36,319 bases of DNA from Phycisphaerae bacterium (GCA_012719955.1 JAAXZI010000211.1:1-36319); one strand, 5' to 3'. Positions 8,355 through 16,342 are shown, counted from the first letter of the stretch. Notes: a model not told the origin generated them from the letters alone. A program made the numbers and translations.

Positions 8355-8666
8355 ATGGACATTTACCACACGATTATTCGGCCGCTGGTCACCGAGAAGG
8401 GGACGCACCAGAGCCAGAAATCCCACGAGCAGACGGCGACCCGCCCGGCTCGTGGCGGTGCGTACGCTTTCCAGGTGCATCCGAAGGCCAACAAGACCCA
8501 GATTCGCCACGCGGTGGAGAAGATCTACAACGTTCGAGTGCAGTCGGTTCGGACCGCGACGCGGCACGGCAAGCGCCGGCGTTACCGGATGAGCATCGGG
8601 CGGACGAGTGACTGGAAGAAGGCGGTGGTGGTCCTGCATCCGGACTATCACATTGACCTGTTCTAA
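8355..8666 (+). CDS. rplW: 50S ribosomal protein L23
   Basis: 103 residues. Family signatures: IIRPLVTEKG near the start, AYAFQVHPKANKTQIRHAVE, and VRTATRHGKRRR. A short Gln/Thr/Arg-rich insertion (about 20-36) separates the first helix from the core. L23 forms the chaperone and SRP docking site at the tunnel exit. Its stop abuts a heptamer repeat. Confidence 0.94.
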   Translation: MDIYHTIIRPLVTEKGTHQSQKSHEQTATRPARGGAYAFQVHPKANKTQIRHAVEKIYNVRVQSVRTATRHGKRRRYRMSIGRTSDWKKAVVVLHPDYHIDLF

Positions 8667-8776
8667 GCTGACGGCGGTCAGCCATCAGCGATCAGCCAGC
8701 GGTCGGCGGCTGAGCGCTGAGAGGAACTATGGATGTGCAGGGAAAGCTGACCGCTGACTGCTGAACGCTGAGTGCT
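8667..8776 (+). repeat. Heptamer array, inverted (unit GCTGANN)
   Basis: The left block is eight in-phase heptamers (GCTGACG, GCGGTCA, GCCATCA, GCGATCA, GCCAGCG, GTCGGCG, GCTGAGC, GCTGAGA; 8667-8722). The right block is GCTGACC, GCTGACT, GCTGAAC, GCTGAGT (8746-8773). GGTCAGCC-type units in the left block can pair with the GCTGACC units. It fills the rplW-rplB gap and reaches to 4 nt before the rplB start, so rplB has no ordinary Shine-Dalgarno outside the repeat. Confidence 0.8.
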
Positions 8777-8779
8777 ACT

Positions 8780-9664
8780 ATGGGTATCAAGATCTACAAT
8801 CCGACAACGCCCGGCCGGCGGAATGCGTCGGTCAACGACTACTCCGAGATCACGGACAAGCGCCGGCGGCCTGTGAAGGCCCTGCTGGAACCCAAGCCGA
8901 AGACGGGTGGCCGGAATCATCACGGCAAGATCACGTCGTGGTGGCGGGGCGGCGGGCACAAGAAGCTGTACCGCCTGGTGGATTTCAAGCGCAGGGTGGA
9001 CAACGTTCGCGGTACGGTGGTCGCGATCGAGTATGACCCCAACCGGTCGTGTCACATCGCGCTGGTGGAATACCCGGAAAAGCTGCCCTACTCCAACACG
9101 AATCTCAGTTACATTCTCGCCCCGCAGGGCCTGAAGGCCGGCGACTGGGTGGAGAGCGGCCCGAATGCCGAGCCGAAGGTGGGCAACTGCCTGCCGCTGA
9201 AGAACATCCCGGTGGGCATGGACGTGCACAACGTGGAGATGATCGCCGGGCAGGGCGGCAAGCTGGTGCGGGCCGCGGGCGCCTCGGCCAGACTGGTGGC
9301 TCGTGAAGGCGACTGGGCCACGCTGCTGCTGCCGTCGGGTGAAATGCGTCAGGTGCGCGTGGAGTGCCGGGCGACGATCGGCGTGCTGGGTAACGCGGAC
9401 CACCAGAACGTTCGGGTGGGCAAGGCCGGAAAGACCCGGCATATGGGTCGTCGGCCGCACAACCGCGGCACCTCGATGAACCCCATCGCCCATCCGCTGG
9501 GCGGCGGCGAAGGGCGTTCGGGCGGCGGGCGTCACCCGGTGAGCCCGTGGGGCAAGCTGGCCAAGGGTGGCAAGACGCGCAGCCCGAACAAGGCGTCGAA
9601 CAAGCGGATCCTGCGGCGTCGTCGCAGCGTGCGGTATGGGGTCCAGGTGATCAAGAAGAAGTAA
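8780..9664 (+). CDS. rplB: 50S ribosomal protein L2
   Basis: 294 residues. Core signatures: [23 protein letters not shown] across 43-65, the [11 protein letters not shown] turn, [14 protein letters not shown], and the C-terminal globular part. In the loop near the peptidyl-transferase centre, the family's usual VDHPHGGGEG reads [10 protein letters not shown] here (Ala237, His238, Leu240). The first His, equivalent to E. coli His229, is kept, but the preceding Asp and the second His are replaced. ATG 8780 is the only fitting start; the bases before it belong to a heptamer repeat. Confidence 0.95.
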   Translation: MGIKIYNPTTPGRRNASVNDYSEITDKRRRPVKALLEPKPKTGGRNHHGKITSWWRGGGHKKLYRLVDFKRRVDNVRGTVVAIEYDPNRSCHIALVEYPEKLPYSNTNLSYILAPQGLKAGDWVESGPNAEPKVGNCLPLKNIPVGMDVHNVEMIAGQGGKLVRAAGASARLVAREGDWATLLLPSGEMRQVRVECRATIGVLGNADHQNVRVGKAGKTRHMGRRPHNRGTSMNPIAHPLGGGEGRSGGGRHPVSPWGKLAKGGKTRSPNKASNKRILRRRRSVRYGVQVIKKK

Positions 9665-9665
9665 T

Positions 9666-9709
9666 GCGTGGCGAGTGATGAGCGATGCACCAGGCACGCT
9701 CGTCGCTCC
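9666..9709 (+). repeat. Short heptamer element (unit GAGYGAT)
   Basis: GCGTGGC, GAGTGAT and GAGCGAT are in phase at 9666-9686, and a partial reverse complement GCTCGTCGCTC follows at 9698-9708. It is smaller and less regular than the other heptamer loci. It occupies most of the rplB-rpsS gap. Confidence 0.5.
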
Positions 9710-9723
9710 AGTGAGTAAGCGAT

Positions 9724-9996
9724 ATGTCCAGAAGCCTGAAAAAGGGTCCCTTTGTGGATGCCAAGCTGTTCAAGAAGGTTCAGACCGCCAAGGAGCGTGA
9801 TGTGCGCACGCCGATCCGGACCTGGTCCCGGCGGTGCACGATCGTTCCGGAGTTCATCGGTATGACCTTCGAGGTTCACAACGGCAAGACATTCCACAAG
9901 CTGTTCGTGACCGAAGAGATGGTCGGTCACAAGCTGGGAGAGTTCAGCCCGACGCGGAACTTCCGTGGCCATGCCGGCCATAGGAAGTCGGAGTAA
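9724..9996 (+). CDS. rpsS: 30S ribosomal protein S19
   Basis: 90 residues, normal length. The start [11 protein letters not shown], the [21 protein letters not shown] core and the Arg/His-rich [15 protein letters not shown] end are diagnostic. S19 binds the 30S head next to S13. AAAGGAG at the end of the gene serves rplV 11 nt on. Confidence 0.96.
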   Translation: MSRSLKKGPFVDAKLFKKVQTAKERDVRTPIRTWSRRCTIVPEFIGMTFEVHNGKTFHKLFVTEEMVGHKLGEFSPTRNFRGHAGHRKSE

Positions 9997-10007
9997 AGGA
10001 GTCAGCC

Positions 10008-10358
10008 GTGGCGCAAGCAGTGGCCAACAAGCGTTATCGAGCGATGCACCGGTTTGCCCGGCTGAGCCCCCGGAAAGCCCGTCTGGTGATTGACTTGATC
10101 CGTGGGCGGCACGTGAATGATGCTCAGGATATCCTGCGGTTCACGCCCAAGCGGGCCAGCCAGGTGATTGAAAAGGTGCTCAAATCGGCGATCGCGAATG
10201 CCAACGAGCAGGAAGCGAACGTCCGGTCTCTGTGGGTCGCGGAGGCCCGCGTTGACCAGGGACCGTACATGCGGCGGTGGCGGCCCAAGGATCGCGGCCG
10301 GGCGCATCCGATTCTCAAGCGGATGAGCCACATTATCGTCGAGGTCGAGGAGCGGTGA
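10008..10358 (+). CDS. rplV: 50S ribosomal protein L22
   Basis: 116 residues. Family features: YRAMHRFARLSPRKARLVID, a KVLKSAIANANEQ helix, and the C-terminal beta-hairpin PYMRRWRPKDRGRAHPILKR that lines the exit tunnel. GTG 10008 follows AAAGGAG by 6 nt. Confidence 0.95.
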   Translation: MAQAVANKRYRAMHRFARLSPRKARLVIDLIRGRHVNDAQDILRFTPKRASQVIEKVLKSAIANANEQEANVRSLWVAEARVDQGPYMRRWRPKDRGRAHPILKRMSHIIVEVEER

Positions 10359-10397
10359 TCGAGATCGGGAGGCGGGCGAAACGTCCGCCCCCCCCGC

Positions 10398-10480
10398 GCA
10401 CCGGCGAGCGGCCGGTGCGGCAGAACTGAGCCCGAAGCGTAAGCGAGGGCCGCACCGGCGAGACGCTGGTGCCACACGGG
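10398..10480 (+). repeat. REP-like composite element in the rplV-rpsC gap
   Basis: Two related hairpins (10398-10418, arms GCACCGGC/GCCGGTGC; and 10452-10473, CACCGGCGAGACGCTGGTG) flank a linker of the type CCCGAAGCGTAAGCGAGGGC. Hairpins of this type recur at 13856-13885 and 16300-16317; the linker recurs in the rpsE-rplO gap. The CACACGGGAG at its end supplies the rpsC Shine-Dalgarno. Confidence 0.65.
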
Positions 10481-10490
10481 AGTCAACTTC

Positions 10491-11189
10491 GTGGGACAGA
10501 AAGTCAATCCGATCGGGTTTCGCACCGGCATCACGCTGGATTGGAAGAGTCGCTGGTACGCGCCCAAGGCGGCGTTCGGCGAGTTCCTGATCGAGGATCA
10601 CAGGATCCGCGAATACGTGGACCAGAAGCTCAACCGCCAGCCGCCCTATGCCGGCGTGACCAAGGTGGAGATCGAGCGGACGCGCAACGAGGTGCGGGTG
10701 GTGCTGCATACCGCCCGGCCGGGCCTGGTCATCGGTCCGAAGGGCGCCGAGGTGGATAAGCTCCGCGAGGCCCTGGAGGAACTGATCGACCGCAAGATCA
10801 GCCTCAACGTGGTGGAGATCAAGAACCCGGACCTCGACGCTCAGTATGTGGCCGAAAGCATCGCCGAGCAGCTCAAGAAGCGCGGCAGCTTCCGGCGGGT
10901 GATGAAGATGAAGTGCGACGCCACCATGCAGGCGGGGGCCAAGGGCGTCCGCATCATCTGCAGCGGGCGGCTGGGCGGGGCCGAAATGGCCCGCCGGGAG
11001 ACGCAGATTCGCGGCTCCATTCCGCTGCAGACGCTGCAGGCCAACGTTGATTACGGCGTGGCCACGGGCAATACGACCTACGGGTCGATCGGCGTGAAGG
11101 TGTGGATCTATCGCGGCGTGTTCGGCGAGGAGCCGGTTCCGGCCGAGAGTCGCGACACGCCGCGGCCGCGTCGGCGCGGGAGGCTGTAA
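10491..11189 (+). CDS. rpsC: 30S ribosomal protein S3
   Basis: 232 residues. It starts GQKVNPIGFRTGITLDWKSR, contains the KH domain with VIGPKGAEVDKLREAL and the C-terminal domain (GVRIICSGRLGGAEMARRE, YGVATGNTTYGSIGVKVWIY), and ends in a short basic tail. It lies at the mRNA entry channel. GTG 10491 has GGGAG about 8 nt upstream. Confidence 0.96.
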   Translation: MGQKVNPIGFRTGITLDWKSRWYAPKAAFGEFLIEDHRIREYVDQKLNRQPPYAGVTKVEIERTRNEVRVVLHTARPGLVIGPKGAEVDKLREALEELIDRKISLNVVEIKNPDLDAQYVAESIAEQLKKRGSFRRVMKMKCDATMQAGAKGVRIICSGRLGGAEMARRETQIRGSIPLQTLQANVDYGVATGNTTYGSIGVKVWIYRGVFGEEPVPAESRDTPRPRRRGRL

Positions 11190-11327
11190 GACGGTCATCG
11201 CCCTGTCGCCAGGCGGCGGGGCCGCGGCGGCGAGATGCCGGCGCGACACGGCGGGCGGGCAAGCATCCGCCCCCGATGAGGAAGGCGATCAAGCGATTCG
11301 CCCCCCAGTGAGGAAGGACGGACGACC

Positions 11328-11747
11328 ATGGCGTTGATGCCCAAGAGAATGAAGTATCGCAAGGCCCAGCGGGGCAGCTGCCGCCAAAAGGCCATGCGTG
11401 GCAATAAGGTTTCGTTCGGCGAGTTCGGCATCCAGTCGCTGGAGTCCGGCTGGCTGACGGCCCGGCAGATCGAGGCCGGGCGTATGGCCGCCACGCACTA
11501 CTTGGCTCGCGAGGGCCGGGTATACATCCGCGTGTTCCCGCACAAGCCGGTCTCGACCAAGCCGTTGGAAACGCGTATGGGCAAGGGCAAGGGCGAGCCG
11601 GAGTATTACGTGGCCCAGATCGGCGAAGGCACGGTGCTGTTTGAGATCGGCGGCGTGTCCGAAGAGGTGGCCCGTTCCGCCTTCACGCGGGTGGCTCACA
11701 AGATGCCGTTCCGGTGCCGGTTCGTGAAGCGGCATCGTGCGGTGTAA
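11328..11747 (+). CDS. rplP: 50S ribosomal protein L16
   Basis: 139 residues. Signatures include LMPKRMKYRKAQRG near the start, GEFGIQSLESGWLTARQIEA, and RVFPHKPVSTKPLETRMGKG, with a GKGKGEPEYYVA loop near the A site. ATG 11328 with GAGGAAGGA upstream. The 138-nt gap before it is GC-rich and contains GCGGCGAGATGCCGGCGC, a weak relative of the REP-like element. Confidence 0.96.
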   Translation: MALMPKRMKYRKAQRGSCRQKAMRGNKVSFGEFGIQSLESGWLTARQIEAGRMAATHYLAREGRVYIRVFPHKPVSTKPLETRMGKGKGEPEYYVAQIGEGTVLFEIGGVSEEVARSAFTRVAHKMPFRCRFVKRHRAV

Positions 11748-11781
11748 AAGCTTCGGGGGATGCTGAAGAGCAGACAGAGTT

Positions 11782-11811
11782 GAACCGCGGAGGCGCAGAG
11801 GCGCAGAGAAG
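11782..11811 (+). repeat. GCGCAGAG-type short tandem repeat before rpmC
   Basis: The sequence from 11782 repeats an 8-nt unit close to GGCGCAGA after GAACCGC. Elements of this wording recur in intergenic DNA of many unrelated bacteria (general knowledge, not checked here). Its end (AGAGAAGAAG) doubles as the ribosome-binding region of rpmC. Confidence 0.5.
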
Positions 11812-11816
11812 AAGAT

Positions 11817-12065
11817 ATGAAGATCTCCGAGATCCGGCAGATGAAAGAGGCAGAGCTGCACAGCGAGTTGGACCGGCTTCGCCGGCATCTGTTCGACCTG
11901 CGCAGCCAGGCGGTGACCGAGAAGCTGGAGGATCCGTCCCTGTTGACCAAGGCCAAGCGAGATATCGCCCGGATCTTGACGGTCCTTCGCGAGAAGGGCG
12001 GGAGCCAGATTGAAGAGCGGCAGGCGCACCTGGAGGCGGTGGCCGCCAAGAGAGGTAAACGCTGA
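11817..12065 (+). CDS. rpmC: 50S ribosomal protein L29
   Basis: 82 residues, a two-helix hairpin with a C-terminal extension. The family pattern MKISEIRQMKEAELHSELDR, LFDLRSQAVTEKLEDPSLL and KAKRDIARILTVLREK is clear. It overlaps rpsQ by 1 nt (TGATG), so the two are probably coupled in translation. Confidence 0.93.
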   Translation: MKISEIRQMKEAELHSELDRLRRHLFDLRSQAVTEKLEDPSLLTKAKRDIARILTVLREKGGSQIEERQAHLEAVAAKRGKR

Positions 12066-12355
12066 TGGCAGAGACACCGGCACAGGCGACGGCCAAGCGA
12101 AAGCCCCGGCGGACAGTAGAGGGCGTGGTGACGGTCGCGAATAAGACGCCGAAGACCATCAAGGTCGCGGTGGAGTATCTGACGCAACATCCGAAGTACG
12201 GCAAGACGCTGCGGCGGTTGACCAAGTACACCGCCCACGACGAGAAGGGCGAGGCCCGCGTGGGCGACCGGGTGCAGTTGATGGAATGCCGTCCCATTTC
12301 GAAGACGAAGGTGTGGCGGCTGGTACGGGTGGTGGAGGCGGCTCCTCGGGACTGA
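12065..12355 (+). CDS. rpsQ: 30S ribosomal protein S17
   Basis: 96 residues. OB-fold protein binding 16S rRNA: RRTVEGVVTVANKTPKTIKV, HPKYGKTLRRLTKYTAHDE, GDRVQLMECRPISKTKVWRL. The first dozen residues are an Ala/Lys-rich extension. ATG 12065 overlaps the rpmC stop. Confidence 0.95.
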   Translation: MAETPAQATAKRKPRRTVEGVVTVANKTPKTIKVAVEYLTQHPKYGKTLRRLTKYTAHDEKGEARVGDRVQLMECRPISKTKVWRLVRVVEAAPRD

Positions 12356-12447
12356 GGCGGTGCGTGGCACAGGCTTGCGACCCCTGTCGCACGGACAAGA
12401 TGGCCGGGCCGGCAGGAATGGCAGAGCAATAACGAAAAGGTGAGCAA

Positions 12448-12852
12448 GTGATCCAGCAGCAGACGATGGTGGACGTCGCGGACAACACTGGAGCCAAGCA
12501 GGCGATGGTGATCCGCGTACTGGGTGGGAGCACCTCCCGGCCGGGAAAGCCGACACGGCGGGTGGCGGGTGTGGGCGACCTGGTGATCTGCACGGTCAAG
12601 AAGGCCCTGGCCAACAGCGATTTCATGAAGGCCGGTAACCACAAGGCCCGCGTGGTGAAGGCGGTGATCGTTCGGGCGAAGTATCCGACGCGCCGGCCCG
12701 ACGGCAGCTACGTCCGCTTTGACCGCGATGCGGTGGTGCTGGTGGATGACAAGAACGAGCCGCGTGGGACGCGTATTTTCGGGGCGGTGGCCCGCGAGCT
12801 TCGCGAGAAAGGCTTCATGAAGATCGTGTCGCTGGCGGACGAGGTGATTTGA
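12448..12852 (+). CDS. rplN: 50S ribosomal protein L14
   Basis: 134 residues, about 12 longer than usual through small insertions (one near PGKPTRR). [20 protein letters not shown] and the C-terminal [20 protein letters not shown] are diagnostic. GTG 12448 has AAAGGTGAG upstream. The 92-nt gap before it contains GTGGCACAGGCTTGCGAC...CTGTCGCAC, a short hairpin. Confidence 0.95.
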   Translation: MIQQQTMVDVADNTGAKQAMVIRVLGGSTSRPGKPTRRVAGVGDLVICTVKKALANSDFMKAGNHKARVVKAVIVRAKYPTRRPDGSYVRFDRDAVVLVDDKNEPRGTRIFGAVARELREKGFMKIVSLADEVI

Positions 12853-12885
12853 GTACTGAGTAGTAAGTACTGAGTACTGAGTGAG
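12851..12885 (+). repeat. Perfect-phase heptamer array (unit GAGTACT)
   Basis: Five consecutive heptamers: GAGTACT, GAGTAGT, AAGTACT, GAGTACT, GAGTGAG. The array begins on the last two bases of the rplN stop codon and ends 6 nt before the rplX ATG, so the ribosome-binding region of rplX is made of repeat sequence. GTAC in the units lets neighbouring repeats pair. Confidence 0.8.
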
Positions 12886-12891
12886 CTGACA

Positions 12892-13248
12892 ATGGCCGTT
12901 CATATACGAAAAGACGACATGGTGGAAGTGATCGCCGGCGAGCACAAGGGCGAGCGAGGCAAGGTCCTGAAGGTCATGCCGAAGGATGGGCTGGTCCTGG
13001 TGCAGGGCGTGAACATGGTGTACCGGCACGTGCGCCCCAGCCGTCGCAACCCGCAGGGCGGGCGGCTGCAGAAGGAAGCGCCGGTGCATATTTCGAACGT
13101 TCTTCCCATCGACGAGCGGGCCGGCCGCGGCAAGCGGGTTCGGTTCGAGGTGGAGCAGGGCGAGGACGGCCGGCGCCGGGCGAAGTACCGGGTAACCGTG
13201 GCCGGTACGCGGTTGAATGAAGTTACCCGAGAGAAAGCGGAAGGCTAA
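12892..13248 (+). CDS. rplX: 50S ribosomal protein L24
   Basis: 118 residues. KOW motif [20 protein letters not shown], followed by [15 protein letters not shown] and the [15 protein letters not shown] segment. An assembly initiator of the 50S subunit. No good Shine-Dalgarno outside the preceding heptamer array. 3 nt separate it from rplE. Confidence 0.95.
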   Translation: MAVHIRKDDMVEVIAGEHKGERGKVLKVMPKDGLVLVQGVNMVYRHVRPSRRNPQGGRLQKEAPVHISNVLPIDERAGRGKRVRFEVEQGEDGRRRAKYRVTVAGTRLNEVTREKAEG

Positions 13249-13251
13249 GCG

Positions 13252-13821
13252 ATGACGCGCCTCCAGGAAAAGTATAAGAACGAGGTCCTGCCCAAGCTGC
13301 TGGAGCGGGCGGGCACGAAGAACCCGATGGCCGTACCGCGGCTCAGCAAGGTGGTAATCTCCATGGGCGTGGGCAAGGCCGCCCAGGAGAAGGACAAACG
13401 CCGGATTGAGCTGGCGGTCAAGGATCTGGGCACCGTCACGGGTCAGAAGCCGGTGGTGTGCAAGGCCCGCAAGAGCGTGTCGAACTTTAAGGTTCGGGCC
13501 GGGCAGGAAACCGGGGTGATGGTGACGCTGCGTGGTGCCCGGATGTATGAGTTTCTGGATCGGCTGATCCACATCTCCATCCCGCGTATTCGCGACTTCC
13601 GGGGGCTGAACCCGCGGAGCTTCGACGGGCGGGGCAACTACTCGATGGGAGTGGCCGAGCAGACCATCTTCCCGGAAGTGGATCCGGCGGCGGTGGAATT
13701 TCCGCAGGGCATGAACATTACCGTGGTCACGACGGCCAAGAATGACCGGGACAGCCGGGAGCTGCTGCGGCTCCTGGGGATGCCGTTCCGGACGGACAAG
13801 GCCCTGGGCGACGGGCAATAA
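13252..13821 (+). CDS. rplE: 50S ribosomal protein L5
   Basis: 189 residues. Binds 5S rRNA: LQEKYKNEVLPKLLER at the start, RLSKVVISMGVGKAAQEKD, GLNPRSFDGRGNYSMGVAEQ, and the FPEVDPAAVEFPQGMNITVV end. ATG 13252; the preceding gene ends at 13248. Confidence 0.96.
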   Translation: MTRLQEKYKNEVLPKLLERAGTKNPMAVPRLSKVVISMGVGKAAQEKDKRRIELAVKDLGTVTGQKPVVCKARKSVSNFKVRAGQETGVMVTLRGARMYEFLDRLIHISIPRIRDFRGLNPRSFDGRGNYSMGVAEQTIFPEVDPAAVEFPQGMNITVVTTAKNDRDSRELLRLLGMPFRTDKALGDGQ

Positions 13822-13855
13822 CCAGAGGCACGGGTTAGCAGGACGTGCCACCTGT

Positions 13856-13885
13856 GCACCGGCGAGCGGCCGGTGCCACACGGGA
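13856..13885 (+). repeat. REP-like hairpin in the rplE-rpsN gap
   Basis: GCACCGGC, GAGCG, GCCGGTGC form an 8-bp hairpin, followed by CACACGGGAG. It matches the hairpin at 10398-10418 and the tail of the second element at 10470-10483. Same family, separate locus. Confidence 0.65.
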
Positions 13886-13904
13886 GCCTGAATCAGAGGT
13901 ATGT

Positions 13905-14090
13905 ATGGCGACTAAAGCGTGGATATACAAGGCGAACCAGCCGCCCAAGTTCAAGAGCCGTGTCGTGCGCCGGTGCCAGATTTGCGGGCGCTCGCGAGCG
14001 GTCTACCGGAAATTCAAGCTGTGCCGGGTCTGCTTTCGAGAGCTGGCCAATGACGGCATGATTCCCGGGGTCAAGAAGGCCAGTTGGTAA
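13905..14090 (+). CDS. rpsN: 30S ribosomal protein S14, zinc-binding type Z
   Basis: 61 residues, the short form. Cys24, Cys27, Cys40 and Cys43 (CQIC and CRVC) make the zinc site. [21 protein letters not shown] is the typical end. ATG 13905 has AGAGG upstream; a longer frame opens 60 nt earlier but runs through the repeat and adds nothing family-like. Also named rpsZ. Confidence 0.95.
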   Translation: MATKAWIYKANQPPKFKSRVVRRCQICGRSRAVYRKFKLCRVCFRELANDGMIPGVKKASW

Positions 14091-14112
14091 CGAGAGTCGA
14101 GGATCTGAGCAT

Positions 14113-14508
14113 ATGTGGAGCGATCCGATCGCTGACATGTTGACACGGATACGGAATGCCGCTCGGGTTCGAGCCCGCGAGGTGAAGATGCCGGCCTCCA
14201 ATCTGAAGGTGGGCATTGCCAAGGTGCTGAAGCAGGAAGGCTTTATCGCCGGGTTCGACAAGATCGACAATGGGCGGGAAGGCATTCTGCGGATTCAGCT
14301 CAAGTATGGTCCCTTCGGCGAGCCGGTGATCAACGTGATCCGTCGCGAGTCCAAGGCCGGCCGGCGGGACTACCGGGGCGCCCGGGAGCTGCCCCGCGTG
14401 CTGAACGGGCTGGGCATTGCCATTGTCTCGACGAGCCAGGGCGTGCTGAGCGACCGGGAGTGCAAGGAACGCAACATCGGCGGAGAGTTGATCTGCACGG
14501 TGAGCTGA
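14113..14508 (+). CDS. rpsH: 30S ribosomal protein S8
   Basis: 131 residues. DPIADMLTRIRNAARVRARE, FIAGFDKIDNG, and the C-terminal GIAIVSTSQGVLSDRECKER with GGELICTVS are diagnostic. Binds the central domain of 16S rRNA. In E. coli S8 also represses the spc operon; no such site was sought here. Confidence 0.95.
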   Translation: MWSDPIADMLTRIRNAARVRAREVKMPASNLKVGIAKVLKQEGFIAGFDKIDNGREGILRIQLKYGPFGEPVINVIRRESKAGRRDYRGARELPRVLNGLGIAIVSTSQGVLSDRECKERNIGGELICTVS

Positions 14509-14515
14509 CGAGTGG

Positions 14516-14584
14516 TGTGGCGGCCGGGCTGTAGTACCGGCCGTTCATCGCCGCAATGGCCGGTGCTGCAGCCCGGCCGCTACA
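14516..14584 (+). repeat. 27-bp inverted repeat between rpsH and rplF
   Basis: Arms 14516-14542 and 14558-14584 are reverse complements except for about four positions, with a 15-nt loop: a very stable hairpin. Both arms resemble the repeat at 15-43 and 26340-26368 (core CCGGCC...GCCCGGCCGCTAC), so this looks like two copies of that element in opposite orientation. Confidence 0.75.
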
Positions 14585-14615
14585 GAAGGTGTGGCACGCA
14601 ACGACAGGTGCAGTT

Positions 14616-15221
14616 ATGTCTCGTATTGGCAAGAAACCGATTGCGGTCCCGGCCGGAGTGAAGGTCGAGCTGCGCGATCATACGGTAAGTGTGAAGGGGC
14701 CCAAGGGCGATCTGTCCTGGACCTTTCCCCCGGAAGTGACCGTGAAGGTTGACGGCGGGCAGATCGTGGTGGAGCGGGTCGATGAGTCGTCACGCGCCCG
14801 CGCGATGCACGGTACCGCCCGGGCGCTGCTGGCCAACATGGTCCGCGGCGTGGACCAGGGGTATTCGATCCAGCTGGAGATCTACGGCACGGGCTATAGC
14901 TGCAAGGTCCAGGGCAACGCGTTGATGCTCAACGTCGGCTACATGGGCCTGGGTTTCGACCGTGATGGCAAGCCGAAGGACCAGTTCAGCATTCCGATTC
15001 CGGCGGGCCTGAAGGTGACCGTTGAGGTGCCCGCGGCTCGTGGCGAGTCGGAGCCGGCGAAGCTGACGGTAAGCGGGGCCGACAAGCAACAGGTAGGGCA
15101 GTTCGCGGCCGAGGTGCGGGCCCTGCGCCCACCGGAGCCGTACAAGGGCAAGGGTATTCGGTACGCCGGCGAGCATGTGCGGCGCAAGCAGGGCAAGGCC
15201 TTCGCGGGCGGTGGTGGTTGA
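14616..15221 (+). CDS. rplF: 50S ribosomal protein L6
   Basis: 201 residues, about 20 more than usual, through an insertion near [12 protein letters not shown] and a Gly-rich tail. [19 protein letters not shown] starts the protein; [24 protein letters not shown] and [15 protein letters not shown] are family marks. ATG 14616 has AGGTG upstream; the longer frame from 14556 runs through the inverted repeat. Confidence 0.95.
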   Translation: MSRIGKKPIAVPAGVKVELRDHTVSVKGPKGDLSWTFPPEVTVKVDGGQIVVERVDESSRARAMHGTARALLANMVRGVDQGYSIQLEIYGTGYSCKVQGNALMLNVGYMGLGFDRDGKPKDQFSIPIPAGLKVTVEVPAARGESEPAKLTVSGADKQQVGQFAAEVRALRPPEPYKGKGIRYAGEHVRRKQGKAFAGGGG

Positions 15222-15222
15222 T

Positions 15223-15591
15223 ATGAATACGACGACTTTGAAAGCGGTGCGGCGAGCGCGGCGTAAGAAGCGGATCCGCAAGACGGTGTATGGTACGCCG
15301 GAGCGGCCCCGGCTGACGGTGTTCCGCAGCCTGAAGCATATTTACGCGCAACTCGTGGATGATACGACGGGGCGGACCCTGGTGGCGGCGGATACCCGGA
15401 TGAAAGACGTCGGGGATTTGGGCGGCCGGGGTGGCAATGTGGCGGCGGCCAAGGCGGTAGGCAAGTTGCTGGGCACCAAGGCGGTGGCCAAGGGCATCCA
15501 GCAGGCCGCTTTCGATCGGAACGGGTATAAGTATCACGGGCGCGTCAAAGCCTTGGCCGAGGCAGCCCGCGAGGCTGGACTGAAGATCTAA
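15223..15591 (+). CDS. rplR: 50S ribosomal protein L18
   Basis: 122 residues. [38 protein letters not shown] and [20 protein letters not shown] mark the 5S rRNA-binding L18 family. ATG 15223 lies 1 nt after the rplF stop; its ribosome-binding site (GGTGG) is inside rplF. Confidence 0.95.
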   Translation: MNTTTLKAVRRARRKKRIRKTVYGTPERPRLTVFRSLKHIYAQLVDDTTGRTLVAADTRMKDVGDLGGRGGNVAAAKAVGKLLGTKAVAKGIQQAAFDRNGYKYHGRVKALAEAAREAGLKI

Positions 15592-15600
15592 GAGGCATTC

Positions 15601-16269
15601 ATGGCTGAAGAGCTTAACAGCGAAACGCAGAGTCCGACGATCGGCCCCGAGGGCGGCCAGACCCCGGCAGAGACGGCGGAAGTCGCGCCGAGTGTCGAGG
15701 GCGGTGGTGCGGAGCAGGTCGAGCACAGGACTGGCGAACACGAGGAGCGTCGCGGCGGTCGCGGCGGCGGCCACCATGGTCGCGCCCCGCGCGAAGGTGG
15801 CGTCGAAGGCCAGGACGAGATTGTGGTGCGCGTGTATCGCTGTGCGACAGTCGTCAAAGGCGGTCGGCGGTTCAGCTTCGGCGCCCTGGTGGTGGTCGGT
15901 GATCGGCACGGCAAGGTGGGCATCGGGTACGGCAAGGCCAACGAGGTGCCCAGCGCGGTTGAAAAGGCCACCAAGGCGGCCCGCCGGGCCATGATCTCCG
16001 TGAAGCTGAACGGTACGACGATTCCGCACCAGGTCATGGGTAAGTATGGTGCCAGCAAGGTGGCCCTGATCCCGGCCGGTGAGGGAACCGGCGTTATCGC
16101 CGGGGCCAGCGTGCGGGCGGTGATGGAACTGGCCGGCGTCAAGGATGTGCTCACCAAGTGCTATGGTTCGACCAGTCCCAAGAATCTGGTCAAGGCGGCT
16201 TTCCTGGCTCTGGCCAGCCTGCGGTCCAAGGATGATGTGGCCAAGCTGCGGGACGTGTCGATCGCCTGA
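15601..16269 (+). CDS. rpsE: 30S ribosomal protein S5 with long N-terminal extension
   Basis: 222 residues. The S5 fold begins near residue 72 (VVRVYRCATVVKGGRRFSFG), with VVVGDRHGKVGIGYGKANEV and IPAGEGTGVIAGASVRAVME. Before it lie about 70 residues not found in ordinary S5: first acidic and Pro/Thr-rich (1-45), then Arg/Gly/His-rich (EERRGGRGGGHHGRAPREGG). Such a tail could contact rRNA or mRNA at the entry side; that is inference. ATG 15601 has AGAGG upstream. Confidence 0.95.
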   Translation: MAEELNSETQSPTIGPEGGQTPAETAEVAPSVEGGGAEQVEHRTGEHEERRGGRGGGHHGRAPREGGVEGQDEIVVRVYRCATVVKGGRRFSFGALVVVGDRHGKVGIGYGKANEVPSAVEKATKAARRAMISVKLNGTTIPHQVMGKYGASKVALIPAGEGTGVIAGASVRAVMELAGVKDVLTKCYGSTSPKNLVKAAFLALASLRSKDDVAKLRDVSIA

Positions 16270-16270
16270 G

Positions 16271-16318
16271 ATGAGGCCGAAGCGCGAGCAAGGGCCCACG
16301 CCGGCGAGATGCCGGCGG
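16271..16318 (+). repeat. REP-like composite element in the rpsE-rplO gap
   Basis: It carries GGCCGAAGCGCGAGCAAGGGC followed by the hairpin GCCGGCGAGATGCCGGC (16300-16316), the same order of parts as in the rplV-rpsC gap at 10426-10473. rpmD (L30), normal at this place, is absent. Confidence 0.55.
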
Positions 16319-16342
16319 CGCAGGGTAGGAGTTTAGCGGATC

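Noticed and set aside
11683-13881. 732-codon open frame on - through rplP-rplE
   Set aside because: It runs antisense to seven well-recognised ribosomal genes and reads through heptamer repeats; low-complexity His/Arg/Pro composition marks a shadow frame.
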